A stretch of 40,421 nt of DNA from Hyphomicrobiales bacterium (GCA_900473045.1 UCKS01000014.1:103194-143614); one strand, 5' to 3'; shown: positions 24,803 to 34,242, numbered from the stretch's first letter. Numbers and translations: made by a program. Notes: generated from the letters alone by a model not told the origin.

Positions 24803-24958
24803 AACGAAGCGATGCACCTCCTCCCGCAGAGCTTCGTGTTTCAGGCGACCCACTCCTCCTCCCAAGGGGAGCCTGACGGAACAGCGGCACTCCTCCTCCC
24901 AGCCGTTGTTCGATTTTTTGCAAAAGCCTGCCGCACCTCCTCCCGCGGCAGGCTTTTT
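24803..24958 (+). ncRNA. Anti-Shine-Dalgarno small RNA with four CCUCCUCCC hairpins (cuckoo/CcsR type)
   Basis: Four hairpins follow one another, each with CCTCCTCCC in the loop: motifs at 24817-24825, 24855-24863, 24892-24900 and 24936-24944. Stems: ACGAAGC/GCTTCGT with inner TGC/GCA; TCAGGC/GCCTGA; GAACAGCGGC/GCCGTTGTTC (one G-U pair); and GCCTGCCGC/GCGGCAGGC, which is also the terminator. Alphaproteobacterial cuckoo RNAs (CcsR, and the related alpha-r14 family) display this motif to bind ribosome-binding sites or sponge anti-SD sequence. The 5' end is inferred from TATGTT at 24791-24796, with CTGGCA 17 bases before it. Four copies in one RNA is a high number. Confidence 0.8.
24926..24958 (+). 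terminator. Terminator hairpin of the four-hairpin small RNA
   Basis: A perfect 9-bp stem GCCTGCCGC/GCGGCAGGC with the anti-SD motif in its loop, followed by TTTTT. The opposite strand also ends in TTTT, so it may stop the convergent SRAP transcript as well. Confidence 0.93.
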
Positions 24959-24993
24959 CGTTTTCCGATCCATTCAAGCTTTGAGTTCAGCTG

Positions 24994-25767
24994 TCAAAGC
25001 AGAATGCCCTGTTCCACCGGCTCTCCGGATTTCGACACGATCGTGGATCCGTACGGTTCACGAGATGAAATGATCAGCGCGTCATTGGGTAATGGGCGGG
25101 CCAGCTCCTTGGCCTCTTCCCATGGCGCCCGCATCCAGATGTCGGTCTCGTCCTTGGTCAGCAACAGGACCGGCATGGCCTTTTCATGAATCGGCTTCAC
25201 CAGGTCGTTGGGATCCGTGGTCAAAAACCCATAGAGATCGTCGGTGGTCAGGCCGTCCCTGACCTTTCGGACACTCTGCCATTGCGGCACATGGAGACCG
25301 GCAAAGAACATCAGCGGCTTACTTTCGTCGCGGGAAAACCAGGCATTGGGCACGTTTCCGCCATCCTCCTGGCTGGCCGGATCCGGTTCCGCGAAACTGG
25401 TGACCGGGACGAGGCATCTGTTTTCGACGCCAAACCATCGCTTCCAGTGCGGAAAACTGAGCTTGCGCACGTTGGTCGTGCCGCGGTCGGCCTCCATGCG
25501 GATCAGCTCTTCGAGATCGAAGGGCTTGCCCTTGGCAGCAAGTTTCTCGGCCTTGGCTTTGGCCGCTTTCTCAAGTGCGAAGCGTGGCGAGGGCAGTCCC
25601 CAGCGCGCATGGACCAGTTGCTTCTGTCCGTCGGCGGTATTGCGGACGATCGGCCCCATCAGATCGGGGTTCATCTGATAGGCCGGCATCAGATTGATCA
25701 GGCTCTCAGCATCCTGGGCCCATTTGGCGACCCAGTCCTTGTCTTCCATGCGATAAAGATTGCACAT
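24994..25767 (-). CDS. SRAP-family protein (YedK/HMCES-like abasic-site DNA-protein crosslinker)
   Basis: 257 residues. SRAP proteins form a covalent thiazolidine link with abasic sites in single-stranded DNA through Cys2, protecting them from cutting. Cys2 follows the initiator Met directly (MCNLYRM). Further family features are YQMNP, ARWGLPSP, CLVPVTSFAEPD (catalytic Glu region), LMFFAGLH and PIHEKAMPVLL (catalytic His region). Length is normal. It lies beside the LigD-type ligase gene on the same strand (63 bases apart) and next to the SOS mutasome, forming a DNA-repair block; such genes are often SOS-associated, but I found no SOS box directly before it. Confidence 0.93.
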   Translation of the reverse strand: MCNLYRMEDKDWVAKWAQDAESLINLMPAYQMNPDLMGPIVRNTADGQKQLVHARWGLPSPRFALEKAAKAKAEKLAAKGKPFDLEELIRMEADRGTTNVRKLSFPHWKRWFGVENRCLVPVTSFAEPDPASQEDGGNVPNAWFSRDESKPLMFFAGLHVPQWQSVRKVRDGLTTDDLYGFLTTDPNDLVKPIHEKAMPVLLLTKDETDIWMRAPWEEAKELARPLPNDALIISSREPYGSTIVSKSGEPVEQGILL

Positions 25768-25830
25768 AGCAGGCCATCTACTCCGATTGAGCTCGAATGG
25801 TGATCAATCTAGCGGATGGTACCGAATTCG

Positions 25831-26895
25831 CTAGTCGAGCCGGAAGACGTCGGCATTATCCTGGCGTTCTCGCAGGCCTTTGTAGGACGGATGGCGCAGT
25901 TTCCCGTCCGTCGTCCAGGCGCGAAACTCGATCTCAGCAATCAACGTCGGCTCGGCCCAGACAATATCGGCACTTCCAGAATAGGGCAGGGGCGGCTGCT
26001 TTCGCTTCCATCGCAACGTGTCCAGCATCTTCCGCAATCGGATCGTTTCAGCTTCCTTGAAGCCCGTGCCGACGCTCCCGACGTGGACGAGCTCATCGCC
26101 ACGATACGCCGCGAGCACCAACGAGCCGAAGCCTGCAGGGGATGCCGTCGACCGCTCATAGCCGACGATGAAGAAGGCCTCGCTCTGGACGCATTTGACT
26201 TTCACCCAATCTCCGGTCCGGCCGGAACGATAGGGCTGATCGAGATGCTTACCGACGATGCCTTCCAAGCCGAGGCGGCAGACGTGCTCCAGCAGCACAG
26301 CTGGTTCGCCATCGAGTGTTTCCGATAGCCTGACGGCGCCGACTTGATCATTCATTGGGCCGTTTAACGTGTCCTCGAGAAGGTGTCGTCGAGACCGGTA
26401 TTCGACACCGCGCAGATCATGGCCATCAAGGTACATTAGATCGAAAGCGTAGAGGACAGCGTCCGACGCCCGGTTGCCAGCTTGTTTGCCCGATGCGCCC
26501 AGCGATTGCTGTAGCAGAGCAAAATCCGGTCGACCCTCATCGTCGAGCACGACGGCCTCGCCATCGATGATCATTGTTGCCGGCCCGAGCGCTTTGGCGG
26601 CCTGCTCTATCGCTGGAAACCGATGTGTCCAGTCATGGCCGCCGCGGGTCAGGATCCGGATCCCTTGGGGCTCGATATGAACGGCAAGGCGATAGCCATC
26701 CCATTTCAGCTCCCAGCTCCACTGGTTTCCCTTTGGGGGATGAGCCTTCAACTGCGCCAGCGCGGGCTCGACGCGCTCAGGCATGGGATCGAAAAGGAGC
26801 TGTGGTTGGGCCGGATTTCGCTTCCTGCGCGGCCGGGAACGGATCGGGGCCTCGGCGTCACGAAGGAGGGGTTTTGATCTCGGAGGCTTCTTCAT
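25831..26895 (-). CDS. ligD: ATP-dependent DNA ligase, LigD ligase-domain type
   Basis: 354 residues. It seals DNA ends using ATP, as the ligase of bacterial non-homologous end joining. The adenylated lysine is Lys64 in KWDGYR. Then come TMIIDGEAVVLDD (motif III region), FDLMYLDGHDLR, EGIVGKHLDQPYRSGR (motif IV) and WVKVKC (motif V). The C-terminal OB fold includes FGSLVLAAYRGDELVHVG. It is a stand-alone ligase domain without the polymerase and phosphoesterase domains of full LigD. An Arg/Pro/Lys-rich tail of about 35 residues precedes the catalytic domain. No ku gene is in the window. It diverges from imuA across 281 bases. Confidence 0.93.
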   Translation of the reverse strand: MKKPPRSKPLLRDAEAPIRSRPRRKRNPAQPQLLFDPMPERVEPALAQLKAHPPKGNQWSWELKWDGYRLAVHIEPQGIRILTRGGHDWTHRFPAIEQAAKALGPATMIIDGEAVVLDDEGRPDFALLQQSLGASGKQAGNRASDAVLYAFDLMYLDGHDLRGVEYRSRRHLLEDTLNGPMNDQVGAVRLSETLDGEPAVLLEHVCRLGLEGIVGKHLDQPYRSGRTGDWVKVKCVQSEAFFIVGYERSTASPAGFGSLVLAAYRGDELVHVGSVGTGFKEAETIRLRKMLDTLRWKRKQPPLPYSGSADIVWAEPTLIAEIEFRAWTTDGKLRHPSYKGLRERQDNADVFRLD

Positions 26896-27100
26896 CGCCC
26901 CAGTTCAGCAGAAAAATCTTAAAGACACTGTGACGATACCGACTTGTCCCCGCAATTCACACAAAGGGAGTAGCGCCTGCAAACGGTCGAAAAAAACCCG
27001 CTGGCCGCTATTGGGCTGATTCCCATGGATATTCTGCTGATTTCTAATGTTCAGGATAATATTCCCATGCCTCCGGTTGCTTGACTCTTCAATCGGCTCG

Positions 27101-27115
27101 GAACAGAAAGAGAAC
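27101..27115 (+). promoter_or_regulatory. LexA-binding SOS box before imuA
   Basis: GAAC-AGAAAGA-GAAC, a perfect match to the alphaproteobacterial SOS box GAAC-N7-GAAC (GTTC-N7-GTTC on the other strand). It lies 61 bases before the imuA ATG and 14 bases after a TTGACT (27081-27086) that would be the -35 element, so LexA would cover the -10 region. Confidence 0.85.
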
Positions 27116-27176
27116 ATCCGCATTTTGATCGACATGATGTCGGCCGCCAACACGACCTCGAAGGGAGCCGTGAACG

Positions 27177-27929
27177 ATGACTGCTGCCCGGGAAAGGGTG
27201 ATTTCCGATCTGCGCGAGCGCATTGCCTTGCTGGAAGGCGTGTCAGCCAGAAAGGCTGGCTGTCTCTCCTTCGGCGTGCCGGAGATCGATGCGGTCCTGC
27301 CGGGAGGTGGTCTGGCCCATGGCGCCCTGCACGAATTTGCCGGTGGCGGGTCGGGTACGGTGGATGGTGCGGCGGCGGCGCTGTTTGCGGCGGGGATAGC
27401 AGCGCGGACCAAAGGTCCTGTTGTCTGGTGCCTGACGCGCCCCGATCTGTTCTTTCCGGCACTCGCCCAGGTCGGACTGCATCCCGACAGGGTGATCTTC
27501 GTCGAATCCGACAGGGAAGAAGATGTGCTCGCCAATATGGAGGAGGGGCTGTCCTTCGGTGGTCTCGGCGCGGTCGTCGGTGAACTCGTTCGCCTGCCAA
27601 TGGTCAGCTCGCGCCGCCTGCAGCTGGCGGCTGAGCGGACAGGCACGATGGCGCTCGCCGTCCGACGCTGGCGACGGCAGACGGAGGCAAATGATTTCGG
27701 GCAGCCAACGGCGTCGACCACGCGATGGCGGGTGAGCGTGATGCCGTCGGAGGAATTGCCAGTGCCGGGCGTGGGGAGAGCCCAATGGTTGCTGGAGTTG
27801 ATGCGCGTGAAAGCGGGTGAATGTGCTGAGTTTCTCGTGAGGGCGTGCAATGACAAGGGTTGTCTCGATCTATCTTCCGGATCTGCCGACGGATCGTATT
27901 CGTCGCGCCGATCCCGGCATACCGCCTGA
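27177..27929 (+). CDS. imuA: SOS mutasome protein ImuA
   Basis: 250 residues. ImuA is a RecA/SulA-related protein that supports ImuB and DnaE2 in translesion synthesis. The start LEGVSARKAGCLSFGVPEID, then LPGGGLAHGALHEFAG, WCLTRPDLFFPAL and RLQLAAERTG follow the family order. The Walker A-like region lacks the GKT of RecA, as expected. The gene overlaps imuB by 80 bases, so the last 26 residues are a tail read in a different frame from imuB. An SOS box lies 61 bases upstream, which places the cassette under LexA control. Confidence 0.93.
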   Translation: MTAARERVISDLRERIALLEGVSARKAGCLSFGVPEIDAVLPGGGLAHGALHEFAGGGSGTVDGAAAALFAAGIAARTKGPVVWCLTRPDLFFPALAQVGLHPDRVIFVESDREEDVLANMEEGLSFGGLGAVVGELVRLPMVSSRRLQLAAERTGTMALAVRRWRRQTEANDFGQPTASTTRWRVSVMPSEELPVPGVGRAQWLLELMRVKAGECAEFLVRACNDKGCLDLSSGSADGSYSSRRSRHTA

Positions 27930-29361
27930 ACAGGCGATCGCCGTGATCGCCCGAAGCGGCTCGAAGCGCTGGGTGTCGGCCGCCGACGCAGCCGCTAGGA
28001 AAGCCGGCGTGCATGTCGGCATGCCGGCGGCCAAAGCACAGGCGCTGTTTCGTGGCCTGATGCTGGTCGATGCGGATCCTGCAAAGGATGTCGCAGCACT
28101 CGAACGCATTACTCTCTGGGCGCTGACGCTTTATTCCCCGATCGTCGCAGTCGATGGGATCGACGGGATCGTCATGGACACGGAGGGTGCCGATCACCTG
28201 CAGGGCGGCGAACTCGCAATGGTGACGAAGATCGCCAATCAGTTCCTGGCAAAGAAGCTTACTTCACGTGTCGCGATCGCCGACACCTGGGGCGCAGCAC
28301 ATGCCTGCGCCCGTGCCATCAACCGCGAAACGGTCATCGTGCCTTCAGGTCAGACCGTCCGCGCCGTCGATAAGCTGCCGATATCGTTGCTGCGCCTTCC
28401 CGGGAAAGTCGTCAGCGATCTGCGCACGCTTGGCTTCCAGACAATCGGCGAATTGGCCAACACGCCGCGCGCGCCGCTGACGCTTCGTTTCGGCCCGGAG
28501 ATCGGCCGGCGGCTCGACCAGATGTTCGGCCGCGCCTGCGAACCAATCGATCCGATCCGCACCGCCGAGCTCGTCGAGGTCAACCGCGCCTTCGCCGAGC
28601 CGATCGGTGCTGCCGAAACCATCAACAAATATGTCGCCCGCCTGGTGGTGCAACTGATCGAGGAGCTGCAAAGGCGCGGCCTCGGTGTTCGGCGCGCCGA
28701 CCTGATCGTCGAAAAGGTTGACGGTACGCGGCAGGCGATCCGCGCCGGCACGGTGAAGCCGGTGCGCGATGTCGTCTGGCTGACGAAGCTGTTTCGCGAC
28801 CGGACGGAAAAGATCGAACCCGGTTTCGGGATCGAGAAGCTCAACCTGGTTGCGGTGATAGTCGAGCCGCTGGAGGAGCGCCAGAAATCCTCCTCGCTGG
28901 TCGAGGAGGAAGTGAAGGACGTGACGCCGCTGATCGATATCTACGGCAACCGTGGCCAGCGTGTTTATCGGGTGGCGCCGGTTGCCTCCGACGTGCCCGA
29001 GCGCTCCGTCCAACGCATCGGTCCTGCTGCCGATCCGGTCGAGGTCACCTGGGTCAGCCATTGGCGCCGGCCTGTCCGGCTGCTGGCGCGTCCCGAACTG
29101 ATCGAGGCAATCGCCTTGCTGCCGGACCGGCCGCCGGTCTCGATTACCTGGCGCGGAAGGCGCCGGAAGGTCAAGCGAGCCGATGGGCCGGAACGGATCT
29201 TTGGCGAGTGGTGGCGGCGCGACGCCGAGATGGAGGCGGTGCGGGATTACTTCGTCATCGAAGACGAGGCTGGCGAGCGTCTTTGGGTGTTTCGCTCCGG
29301 TGATGGCATCGATCCTGAAACCGGAAGCCACCGCTGGTTCATGCACGGGATCTTCGCATGA
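27850..29361 (+). CDS. imuB: ImuB, catalytically inactive Y-family polymerase
   Basis: 503 residues. ImuB is the hub of the mutasome: it binds the beta clamp, ImuA and DnaE2 but does not polymerise. The fold follows Y-family polymerases ([47 protein letters not shown]), while the acidic metal-binding residues of DinB (the DMDAFFASVE type) are absent at the N-terminus. The little-finger region and a C-terminal tail with [20 protein letters not shown] complete it. Its ATG is inside imuA, and its TGA overlaps the dnaE2 start as ATGA, so the three genes are translationally coupled. Confidence 0.95.
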   Translation: MTRVVSIYLPDLPTDRIRRADPGIPPEQAIAVIARSGSKRWVSAADAAARKAGVHVGMPAAKAQALFRGLMLVDADPAKDVAALERITLWALTLYSPIVAVDGIDGIVMDTEGADHLQGGELAMVTKIANQFLAKKLTSRVAIADTWGAAHACARAINRETVIVPSGQTVRAVDKLPISLLRLPGKVVSDLRTLGFQTIGELANTPRAPLTLRFGPEIGRRLDQMFGRACEPIDPIRTAELVEVNRAFAEPIGAAETINKYVARLVVQLIEELQRRGLGVRRADLIVEKVDGTRQAIRAGTVKPVRDVVWLTKLFRDRTEKIEPGFGIEKLNLVAVIVEPLEERQKSSSLVEEEVKDVTPLIDIYGNRGQRVYRVAPVASDVPERSVQRIGPAADPVEVTWVSHWRRPVRLLARPELIEAIALLPDRPPVSITWRGRRRKVKRADGPERIFGEWWRRDAEMEAVRDYFVIEDEAGERLWVFRSGDGIDPETGSHRWFMHGIFA

Positions 29362-32300
29362 GCTATGCCGAGCTGCAGGTCACGACCCACTTTTCCTTCC
29401 TGCGGGGTGCAAGCTCGGCGCAGGAACTGTTCGAGACCGCCAAGGCTCTCGGCATCGAAGCCCTCGGCGTTGTCGATCGCAATTCGCTTGCTGGAATCGT
29501 CCGGGCACTCGAAGCATCCCGCGCCACGGGATTACGCCTCGTTGTCGGTTGCCGGCTCGATCTGCAAGACGGCATGTCGGTGCTGGTCTACCCCACCGAC
29601 CGGGCTGCCTATTCCAGGCTCACCCGTCTCATCACGCTCGGCAAGTCGCGCGGCGGCAAGAACAACTGCATCCTCCACTGGGACGATGTCATTGCCTACG
29701 CCGACGGCATGATCGGCATTCTTGTGCCGGACCTGCCGGATGACGTCTGCGCGATCCAGCTGCGCAAGATGGCCGAGCTGTTTGGGGATCGGGCCTATGT
29801 GTCGCTCTGCCTGCGGCGCCGGCAGAATGACCAGCTGCGGCTGCATGAGATTTCCAATCTTGCTGCGCGGTTCAAGGTGCAAACGGTCGTCACCAATGAT
29901 GTCCTCTTCCATGAGCCAGGCCGCCGGCAGTTGCAGGACATCGTCACCTGCATTCGCACCCGCGCGACGATCGACGATGTCGGCTTCGAGCGCGAGCGCC
30001 ATGCCGATCGATATCTGAAGCCGCCGGAAGAAATGGAGCGGTTGTTTCCGCGATACCGGCAAGCCCTGGCGCGAACCATGGAGATTGTCCGTCGGTGCAC
30101 TTTCTCGCTCGAGGAGCTTACCTACCAATATCCGGAGGAGGCGATCGTACCGGGCAAGGACGCCCAGGCCTCGCTGGAGCACTATGTCTGGCAATGCGTG
30201 CCTGATCGCTATCCCGAAGGTCTGCCGCCCGATGTGTTGAAGGTCGTGCGGCACGAGCTCGGTCTCATCCGCACCATGAAATACGCCCCGTATTTTCTGA
30301 CCGTCTTCTCGATCGTGCGCTATGCGCGGTCTCAAGGCATTCTTTGCCAGGGCAGGGGCTCCGCTGCCAACAGCGCCGTCTGCTACATCCTCGGCATCAC
30401 CAGTATCGATCCCTCGACAAACGATCTTCTGTTCGAACGCTTCGTGAGCCAGGAGCGCGACGAGCCGCCGGATATCGATGTGGATTTCGAGCATGAGCGG
30501 CGCGAAGAGGTGATCCAGTGGATCTACCAGACCTACGGCCGGGAAAAGGCGGCACTCTGCGCCACCGTGACGCGCTACCGGGCCCGCGGCGCGATCCGCG
30601 ATGTTGGCAAGGCGCTCGGCCTGCCGGAGGACGTGATCAAGGCCTTGTCGTCGGGCATGTGGGCCTGGTCGGAGGAAGTCTGCGATCGCAATGTCCGTGA
30701 GCTCAATCTCAATCCAGACGACCGGCGTCTTGTGCTGACTTTGAAGCTGGCGCAGCAATTGATGGGCGCGCCACGGCACCTCGGCCAACACCCCGGCGGG
30801 TTTGTCCTCACCCATGATCGGCTCGACGATCTCGTGCCGATCGAACCGGCCACGATGAAGGACCGTCAGATCATCGAATGGGACAAGGACGATGTCGAAG
30901 CCCTGAAGTTCATGAAGGTAGACATCCTGGCCCTTGGGATGCTGACCTGCATGGCCAAGGCCTTCGATCTCATCCGCGAGCACATGGACCGGGAACTCGA
31001 CCTGTCTGACATCGAGCAGGAGGATCCTGCGACCTATGCGATGATCCGTAAGGCCGACACGCTTGGAACATTCCAGATCGAAAGCCGCGCGCAGATGGCG
31101 ATGCTGCCGCGTCTGAAGCCGCGGACCTTCTACGACCTCGTGGTGCAAGTCGCCATTGTCCGGCCGGGCCCGATCCAGGGAGACATGGTCCATCCCTATC
31201 TTCGCCGACGCGAAGGCAAGGAAGCGGTCGAATATCCGACGCCAGAGTTGGAAGCCGTGCTCGGGAAGACGCTGGGCGTGCCGTTGTTTCAAGAGTCGGC
31301 GATGAGGGTGGCGATGGTCTGCGCCGGCTTTACCGGCGGCGAGGCTGACCAGCTGCGCAAATCCATGGCGACCTTCAAGTTCACCGGCGGCGTCTCGCGG
31401 TTCAAGGATAAGCTCGTGTCCGGCATGGTGAGGAACGGCTACACGCCGGAATTCGCCGAAAGGACGTTCTCCCAGCTCGAAGGCTTTGGTTCCTATGGTT
31501 TCCCAGAAAGCCATGCGGCCTCGTTCGCGCTGATCGCCTATGCGTCGAGCTACATCAAATGCCATTATCCGGAAGCCTTCTGTGTTGCGCTGATCAATTC
31601 GCAGCCGATGGGTTTTTACGCGCCGGCGCAGATTGTCGGCGACGCGAGAGCCCACGGCGTTGAGGTGCGGCCGGTCTGCATCAATCGGTCCCGGTGGGAC
31701 TGTACGCTGGAGCGGATCGGCAATACTGGGCGCCATGCTGTCCGGCTGGGCTTCCGGCAGGTGAAAGGACTGGCGGTCGCTGACGCGGCGCGCATCGTCG
31801 CGGCACGCATGGACAATGCCTTTGCCTCGGTTGATGATATGTGGCGACGATCCGGCGTGCCATCGGAGGCGCTCGTCCAGCTTGCCAAGGCCGATGCCTT
31901 TCTGCCGTCGCTGAAGCTTGAGCGCCGCGACGCGCTCTGGGCGATCAAGGCGCTACGCGATGAACCCTTGCCGTTGTTTGCGGCGGCTGCCAAACGGGAG
32001 ATGGCGGCGATTGCCGAGCAGCAGGAGCCGGAGGTGGCACTTCGGCAGATGACGGACGGGCATAACGTCATCGAGGATTACAGTCATACCGGACTGACAT
32101 TGCGGCAGCATCCAATCGCCTTCCTGCGCAAGGATTTATCAGTGCGCAACATCATCACCTGTGCCGAGGCGATGAATTCGAGAGACGGGCGATGGGTCTA
32201 TACCGCTGGCCTTGTGCTGGTCCGGCAAATGCCGGGATCGGCCAAGGGTGTCATGTTCATCACCATCGAGGATGAGACCGGGCCTGCCAACCTCGTTGTC

Positions 32301-32615
32301 TGGCCGACGCTGTTCGAAAAACGGCGGCGGGTCGTTCTCGGATCCTCGATGATGGCCATCAATGGCCGGATCCAGCGGGAAGGGGAGGTCGTGCATCTTG
32401 TCGCCCAGCAGCTGTTCGACCTGTCAGGCGATCTGGCCGGCCTTGCCGATCGTGATGAAGAGTTCAAGCTGCCGGCAGGCCGTGGCGATGAGTTCGCCAG
32501 AGGTGGGGGGCCGGATCCGCGAGATGCGCCGAAGCCAGTCGTCCAACCGCGCGATATGTTCGTGCCTGATCTGCGTATCGATACGCTGAAGGTGAAGGCG
32601 CGCAATTTTCACTGA
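29358..32615 (+). CDS. dnaE2: Error-prone DNA polymerase DnaE2
   Basis: 1085 residues, the normal length. DnaE2 is the C-family polymerase that copies damaged DNA after SOS induction, together with ImuA and ImuB. The N-terminal PHP domain begins [18 protein letters not shown]; the polymerase core shows GRGSAANS, then [15 protein letters not shown] with the catalytic aspartates, and [22 protein letters not shown]-terminal OB fold ([20 protein letters not shown]) is followed by a polar tail. Final gene of the imuA-imuB-dnaE2 operon. No terminator is evident in the 50 bases before the convergent DUF3800 gene. Confidence 0.97.
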   Translation: MSYAELQVTTHFSFLRGASSAQELFETAKALGIEALGVVDRNSLAGIVRALEASRATGLRLVVGCRLDLQDGMSVLVYPTDRAAYSRLTRLITLGKSRGGKNNCILHWDDVIAYADGMIGILVPDLPDDVCAIQLRKMAELFGDRAYVSLCLRRRQNDQLRLHEISNLAARFKVQTVVTNDVLFHEPGRRQLQDIVTCIRTRATIDDVGFERERHADRYLKPPEEMERLFPRYRQALARTMEIVRRCTFSLEELTYQYPEEAIVPGKDAQASLEHYVWQCVPDRYPEGLPPDVLKVVRHELGLIRTMKYAPYFLTVFSIVRYARSQGILCQGRGSAANSAVCYILGITSIDPSTNDLLFERFVSQERDEPPDIDVDFEHERREEVIQWIYQTYGREKAALCATVTRYRARGAIRDVGKALGLPEDVIKALSSGMWAWSEEVCDRNVRELNLNPDDRRLVLTLKLAQQLMGAPRHLGQHPGGFVLTHDRLDDLVPIEPATMKDRQIIEWDKDDVEALKFMKVDILALGMLTCMAKAFDLIREHMDRELDLSDIEQEDPATYAMIRKADTLGTFQIESRAQMAMLPRLKPRTFYDLVVQVAIVRPGPIQGDMVHPYLRRREGKEAVEYPTPELEAVLGKTLGVPLFQESAMRVAMVCAGFTGGEADQLRKSMATFKFTGGVSRFKDKLVSGMVRNGYTPEFAERTFSQLEGFGSYGFPESHAASFALIAYASSYIKCHYPEAFCVALINSQPMGFYAPAQIVGDARAHGVEVRPVCINRSRWDCTLERIGNTGRHAVRLGFRQVKGLAVADAARIVAARMDNAFASVDDMWRRSGVPSEALVQLAKADAFLPSLKLERRDALWAIKALRDEPLPLFAAAAKREMAAIAEQQEPEVALRQMTDGHNVIEDYSHTGLTLRQHPIAFLRKDLSVRNIITCAEAMNSRDGRWVYTAGLVLVRQMPGSAKGVMFITIEDETGPANLVVWPTLFEKRRRVVLGSSMMAINGRIQREGEVVHLVAQQLFDLSGDLAGLADRDEEFKLPAGRGDEFARGGGPDPRDAPKPVVQPRDMFVPDLRIDTLKVKARNFH

Positions 32616-32665
32616 AATGCTCAAGCCGAGCGGTAGAAAACGGCGCACATCGTCTTAGGGCCGCA

Positions 32666-33475
32666 TTAGTCTTCAAGCGTGGTAATTTGGGGTGCTTCGG
32701 CGGCGATCGGTTTCGGCGTTGCATTTGGAAACGGATGAATTGGCAATGGAAGCGATGCGATGCGCGCTTCTGTCTCCGGCGTGACATGACAGCGGAGGCC
32801 GGAGACGGGCCCTGCGCCATATCGGGCAAAGTACGGCTTTATGAGGTTGTAACCGCGCTGGTCACCTGATTGAAAGTGACGAAAAATCCAGTAGGCGATC
32901 AAGTCCGCCATCTGAATCAGCCGGGACGCCCTGGAATCCAGGAAAAGGGGAACCTCTGCAAAATTTCGAAGTTGTCCGTTTGCGTGTCCCACATGCTTGA
33001 AGACGTGAGACAAGGTCTGGATTTTTTCCTCGTAATTGCTTTTGTCGAGGATGACCAAGCCGCGTTGAGGGTTCTTTTTCTTGTAAAGTGTTTTCAGATA
33101 GCCATCGAAACACGAAGCCACTTCCTCAAAGCTGCGGGCAAGAATGTCATTTGGATCAAAAAGCTTCTTTTCAATGACGCAGGCATAGACTTTCAACTGC
33201 AGCTGCTTGTCGGCCAACAGCGACAAGATATCGACGACGGCTTGAACTCTGTCGTTCGGAGGCACACCTTTCCAGGTCCCATTGCCCGACCGCATCGGAT
33301 TCCCATGAAACTCGATATCTCGGGGATTGGTTGCGCTGAAGCGCGCCGCGACTGGGTCTATTTGGGCTTCCAGCCAGTGGGTTTGACGCTCGAAGATGCT
33401 GAATCCGGCAAGGACGAAGAAGTCGGAGCTAGGATCATGAGAGTGACCCGACTCGTCGAGATAAAGTAGATGCAA
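32666..33475 (-). CDS. DUF3800 domain protein with a TTG start
   Basis: 269 residues if translation starts at TTG 33475. This start is chosen because GGAGG lies five bases before it and it leads straight into the family's LLYLDESGH; the longer frame (ATGs at 33508 and 33544) would have to read through a terminator hairpin. DUF3800 proteins have an RNase H-like fold with the DES motif (7-9 here) and a late FLDSRASRLIQMADLIAYW block, both present, with further acidic residues in GLVILDKSNYEEK. A nuclease-like activity is suspected for the family but not shown. Such genes are common in defence and mobile regions. Confidence 0.85.
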   Translation of the reverse strand: MHLLYLDESGHSHDPSSDFFVLAGFSIFERQTHWLEAQIDPVAARFSATNPRDIEFHGNPMRSGNGTWKGVPPNDRVQAVVDILSLLADKQLQLKVYACVIEKKLFDPNDILARSFEEVASCFDGYLKTLYKKKNPQRGLVILDKSNYEEKIQTLSHVFKHVGHANGQLRNFAEVPLFLDSRASRLIQMADLIAYWIFRHFQSGDQRGYNLIKPYFARYGAGPVSGLRCHVTPETEARIASLPLPIHPFPNATPKPIAAEAPQITTLED

Positions 33476-33496
33476 CGAATCCTCCAGAAACGAAAA

Positions 33497-33518
33497 AGCG
33501 GACCGCATGCGGTCCGCT
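33497..33518 (-). terminator. Terminator directly in front of the DUF3800 gene
   Basis: A perfect 22-bp palindrome (arms of AGCGGACCGCA type) followed, reading leftward, by TTTTT. It ends only 21 bases before the TTG start codon. Any transcript of the DUF3800 gene that begins upstream must pass it. Confidence 0.85.
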
Positions 33519-33587
33519 CGAATTCGGTAAGCCGAGTGAAACAATCGTTCAACGCACCGACGGATCAGCGCTCTCGACTATGAGCAA

Positions 33588-33616
33588 TATATATCTGCTG
33601 CGTGCTCGCTTTTCAA
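33588..33616 (-). promoter_or_regulatory. Leftward promoter of a short leader or small RNA
   Basis: TTGAAA (33616-33611) and TATATA (33593-33588) with exactly 17 bases between. Transcription from about 33581 would run about 85 bases and meet the terminator at 33497. The product is either a small RNA or an attenuated leader of the DUF3800 gene. Confidence 0.55.
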
Positions 33617-33692
33617 GGGGGCGGCTCGGCATGCGAGAGAGCCTGACAAAGAACCAGATATATCGTCCAGTCAGCCGTCATTCTAAGGCGCC

Positions 33693-33725
33693 AAAAAAAT
33701 AGGGCCATCGGAAAACCGAGGCCCT
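33693..33725 (-). terminator. Terminator of the second small RNA
   Basis: Reading leftward, AGGGCCTCGG-TTTT-CCGATGGCCCT: GGGCC and CGG pair with CCG and GGCCC, leaving a small bulge; then A and TTTTTTT (33699-33693). Confidence 0.9.
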
Positions 33726-33814
33726 TGAAGTGTGAAGGTTAAAACCTCCAGAGGGGAACAGCTGATACGATGGCACTGGGAGGAGGCCGTCGCGTGCATC
33801 AGCTATGGGCTTTA
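33693..33814 (-). ncRNA. Second anti-SD small RNA, alpha-r14/cuckoo type
   Basis: Reading leftward, a hairpin with outer stem AGCTGAT/ATCAGCT (33804-33760) and an inner stem CGACGGC/GCCATCG carries CCTCCTCCC (33786-33778) in its loop. A CCTCTGGAGG element and a strong terminator follow. The length of about 120 bases, the single motif hairpin and the terminal hairpin agree with the alpha-r14 family of rhizobial small RNAs. A TATATT at 33827-33822 would be the -10 element. The surrounding stretch 33519-34242 contains no convincing protein gene apart from the weak candidate at 33860-34204. Confidence 0.65.
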
Positions 33815-33859
33815 TGCCTAGAATATATGCGATGCGCAAACAAAAATTGTGCAATGCAC

Positions 33860-34204
33860 CTATGCGCAAAGCGACGGGATAATCGAGCGCCCGGAAGTTC
33901 GCGGCTTCACGTCCCATGGAAACCGTCTCCACCAGTCGTGGGTGTCGACCCCAAACTGATGTCCGGAGTGGAGGGAACCAAGCACCAAAGTGTCGGGGGC
34001 AGCGAGGTCCGCATCACCACGATCATTGTCGGTCGGAGGCGGCCCATAGGAGGCGGCCCATTCCCGCTCTTGATGGATGGCTTCCTGGTCCGGCCCCGGA
34101 TCTCCGTCGATCAACCCGCTGACGGGGTCCGCTAGCAAGCTGCGGCCGCTGCGGCTGCGCCTTCGCGGTGATCGCGACCGTTTCCGGACACTGACGGGAG
34201 CCAT
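33860..34204 (-). CDS. Possible small acidic protein, weak candidate
   Basis: 114 residues, not recognised. The first 25 residues are Arg/Ser-rich and probably not translated. From ALL-like residues 26 on, the chain is acidic and Gly/Pro-rich (PVSGLIDGDPGPDQEA, DNDRGDADLAAPD, GVDTHDWWRRF) with fair third-position GC. No clear ribosome-binding site. It may be a small gene or chance coding in GC-rich DNA. Confidence 0.3.
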   Translation of the reverse strand: MAPVSVRKRSRSPRRRSRSGRSLLADPVSGLIDGDPGPDQEAIHQEREWAASYGPPPTDNDRGDADLAAPDTLVLGSLHSGHQFGVDTHDWWRRFPWDVKPRTSGRSIIPSLCA

Positions 34205-34242
34205 CGAGCGGGAATGGCCCGCTCCAAAGATGGAGCCCTCAG

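Noticed and set aside
24812..25189. Open frame of 125 codons over the small-RNA region
   Set aside because: Its product follows the repeated CTCCTCC motifs and runs into the convergent SRAP gene; the hairpins and terminator explain the sequence better.
28345..29346. 333-codon open frame opposite imuB
   Set aside because: It mirrors imuB codons; no start signal and no recognisable domain.
29532..31736. 734-codon open frame opposite dnaE2
   Set aside because: It is antisense to a complete DnaE2 polymerase; long antisense frames are expected in GC-rich codon usage, and the product (His/Arg/Asp-rich) matches no family.
33476..33544. Longer DUF3800 start at ATG 33544 or 33508
   Set aside because: Both would place the start in or before a strong terminator hairpin; GGAGG-N5-TTG at 33475 gives the family N-terminus.
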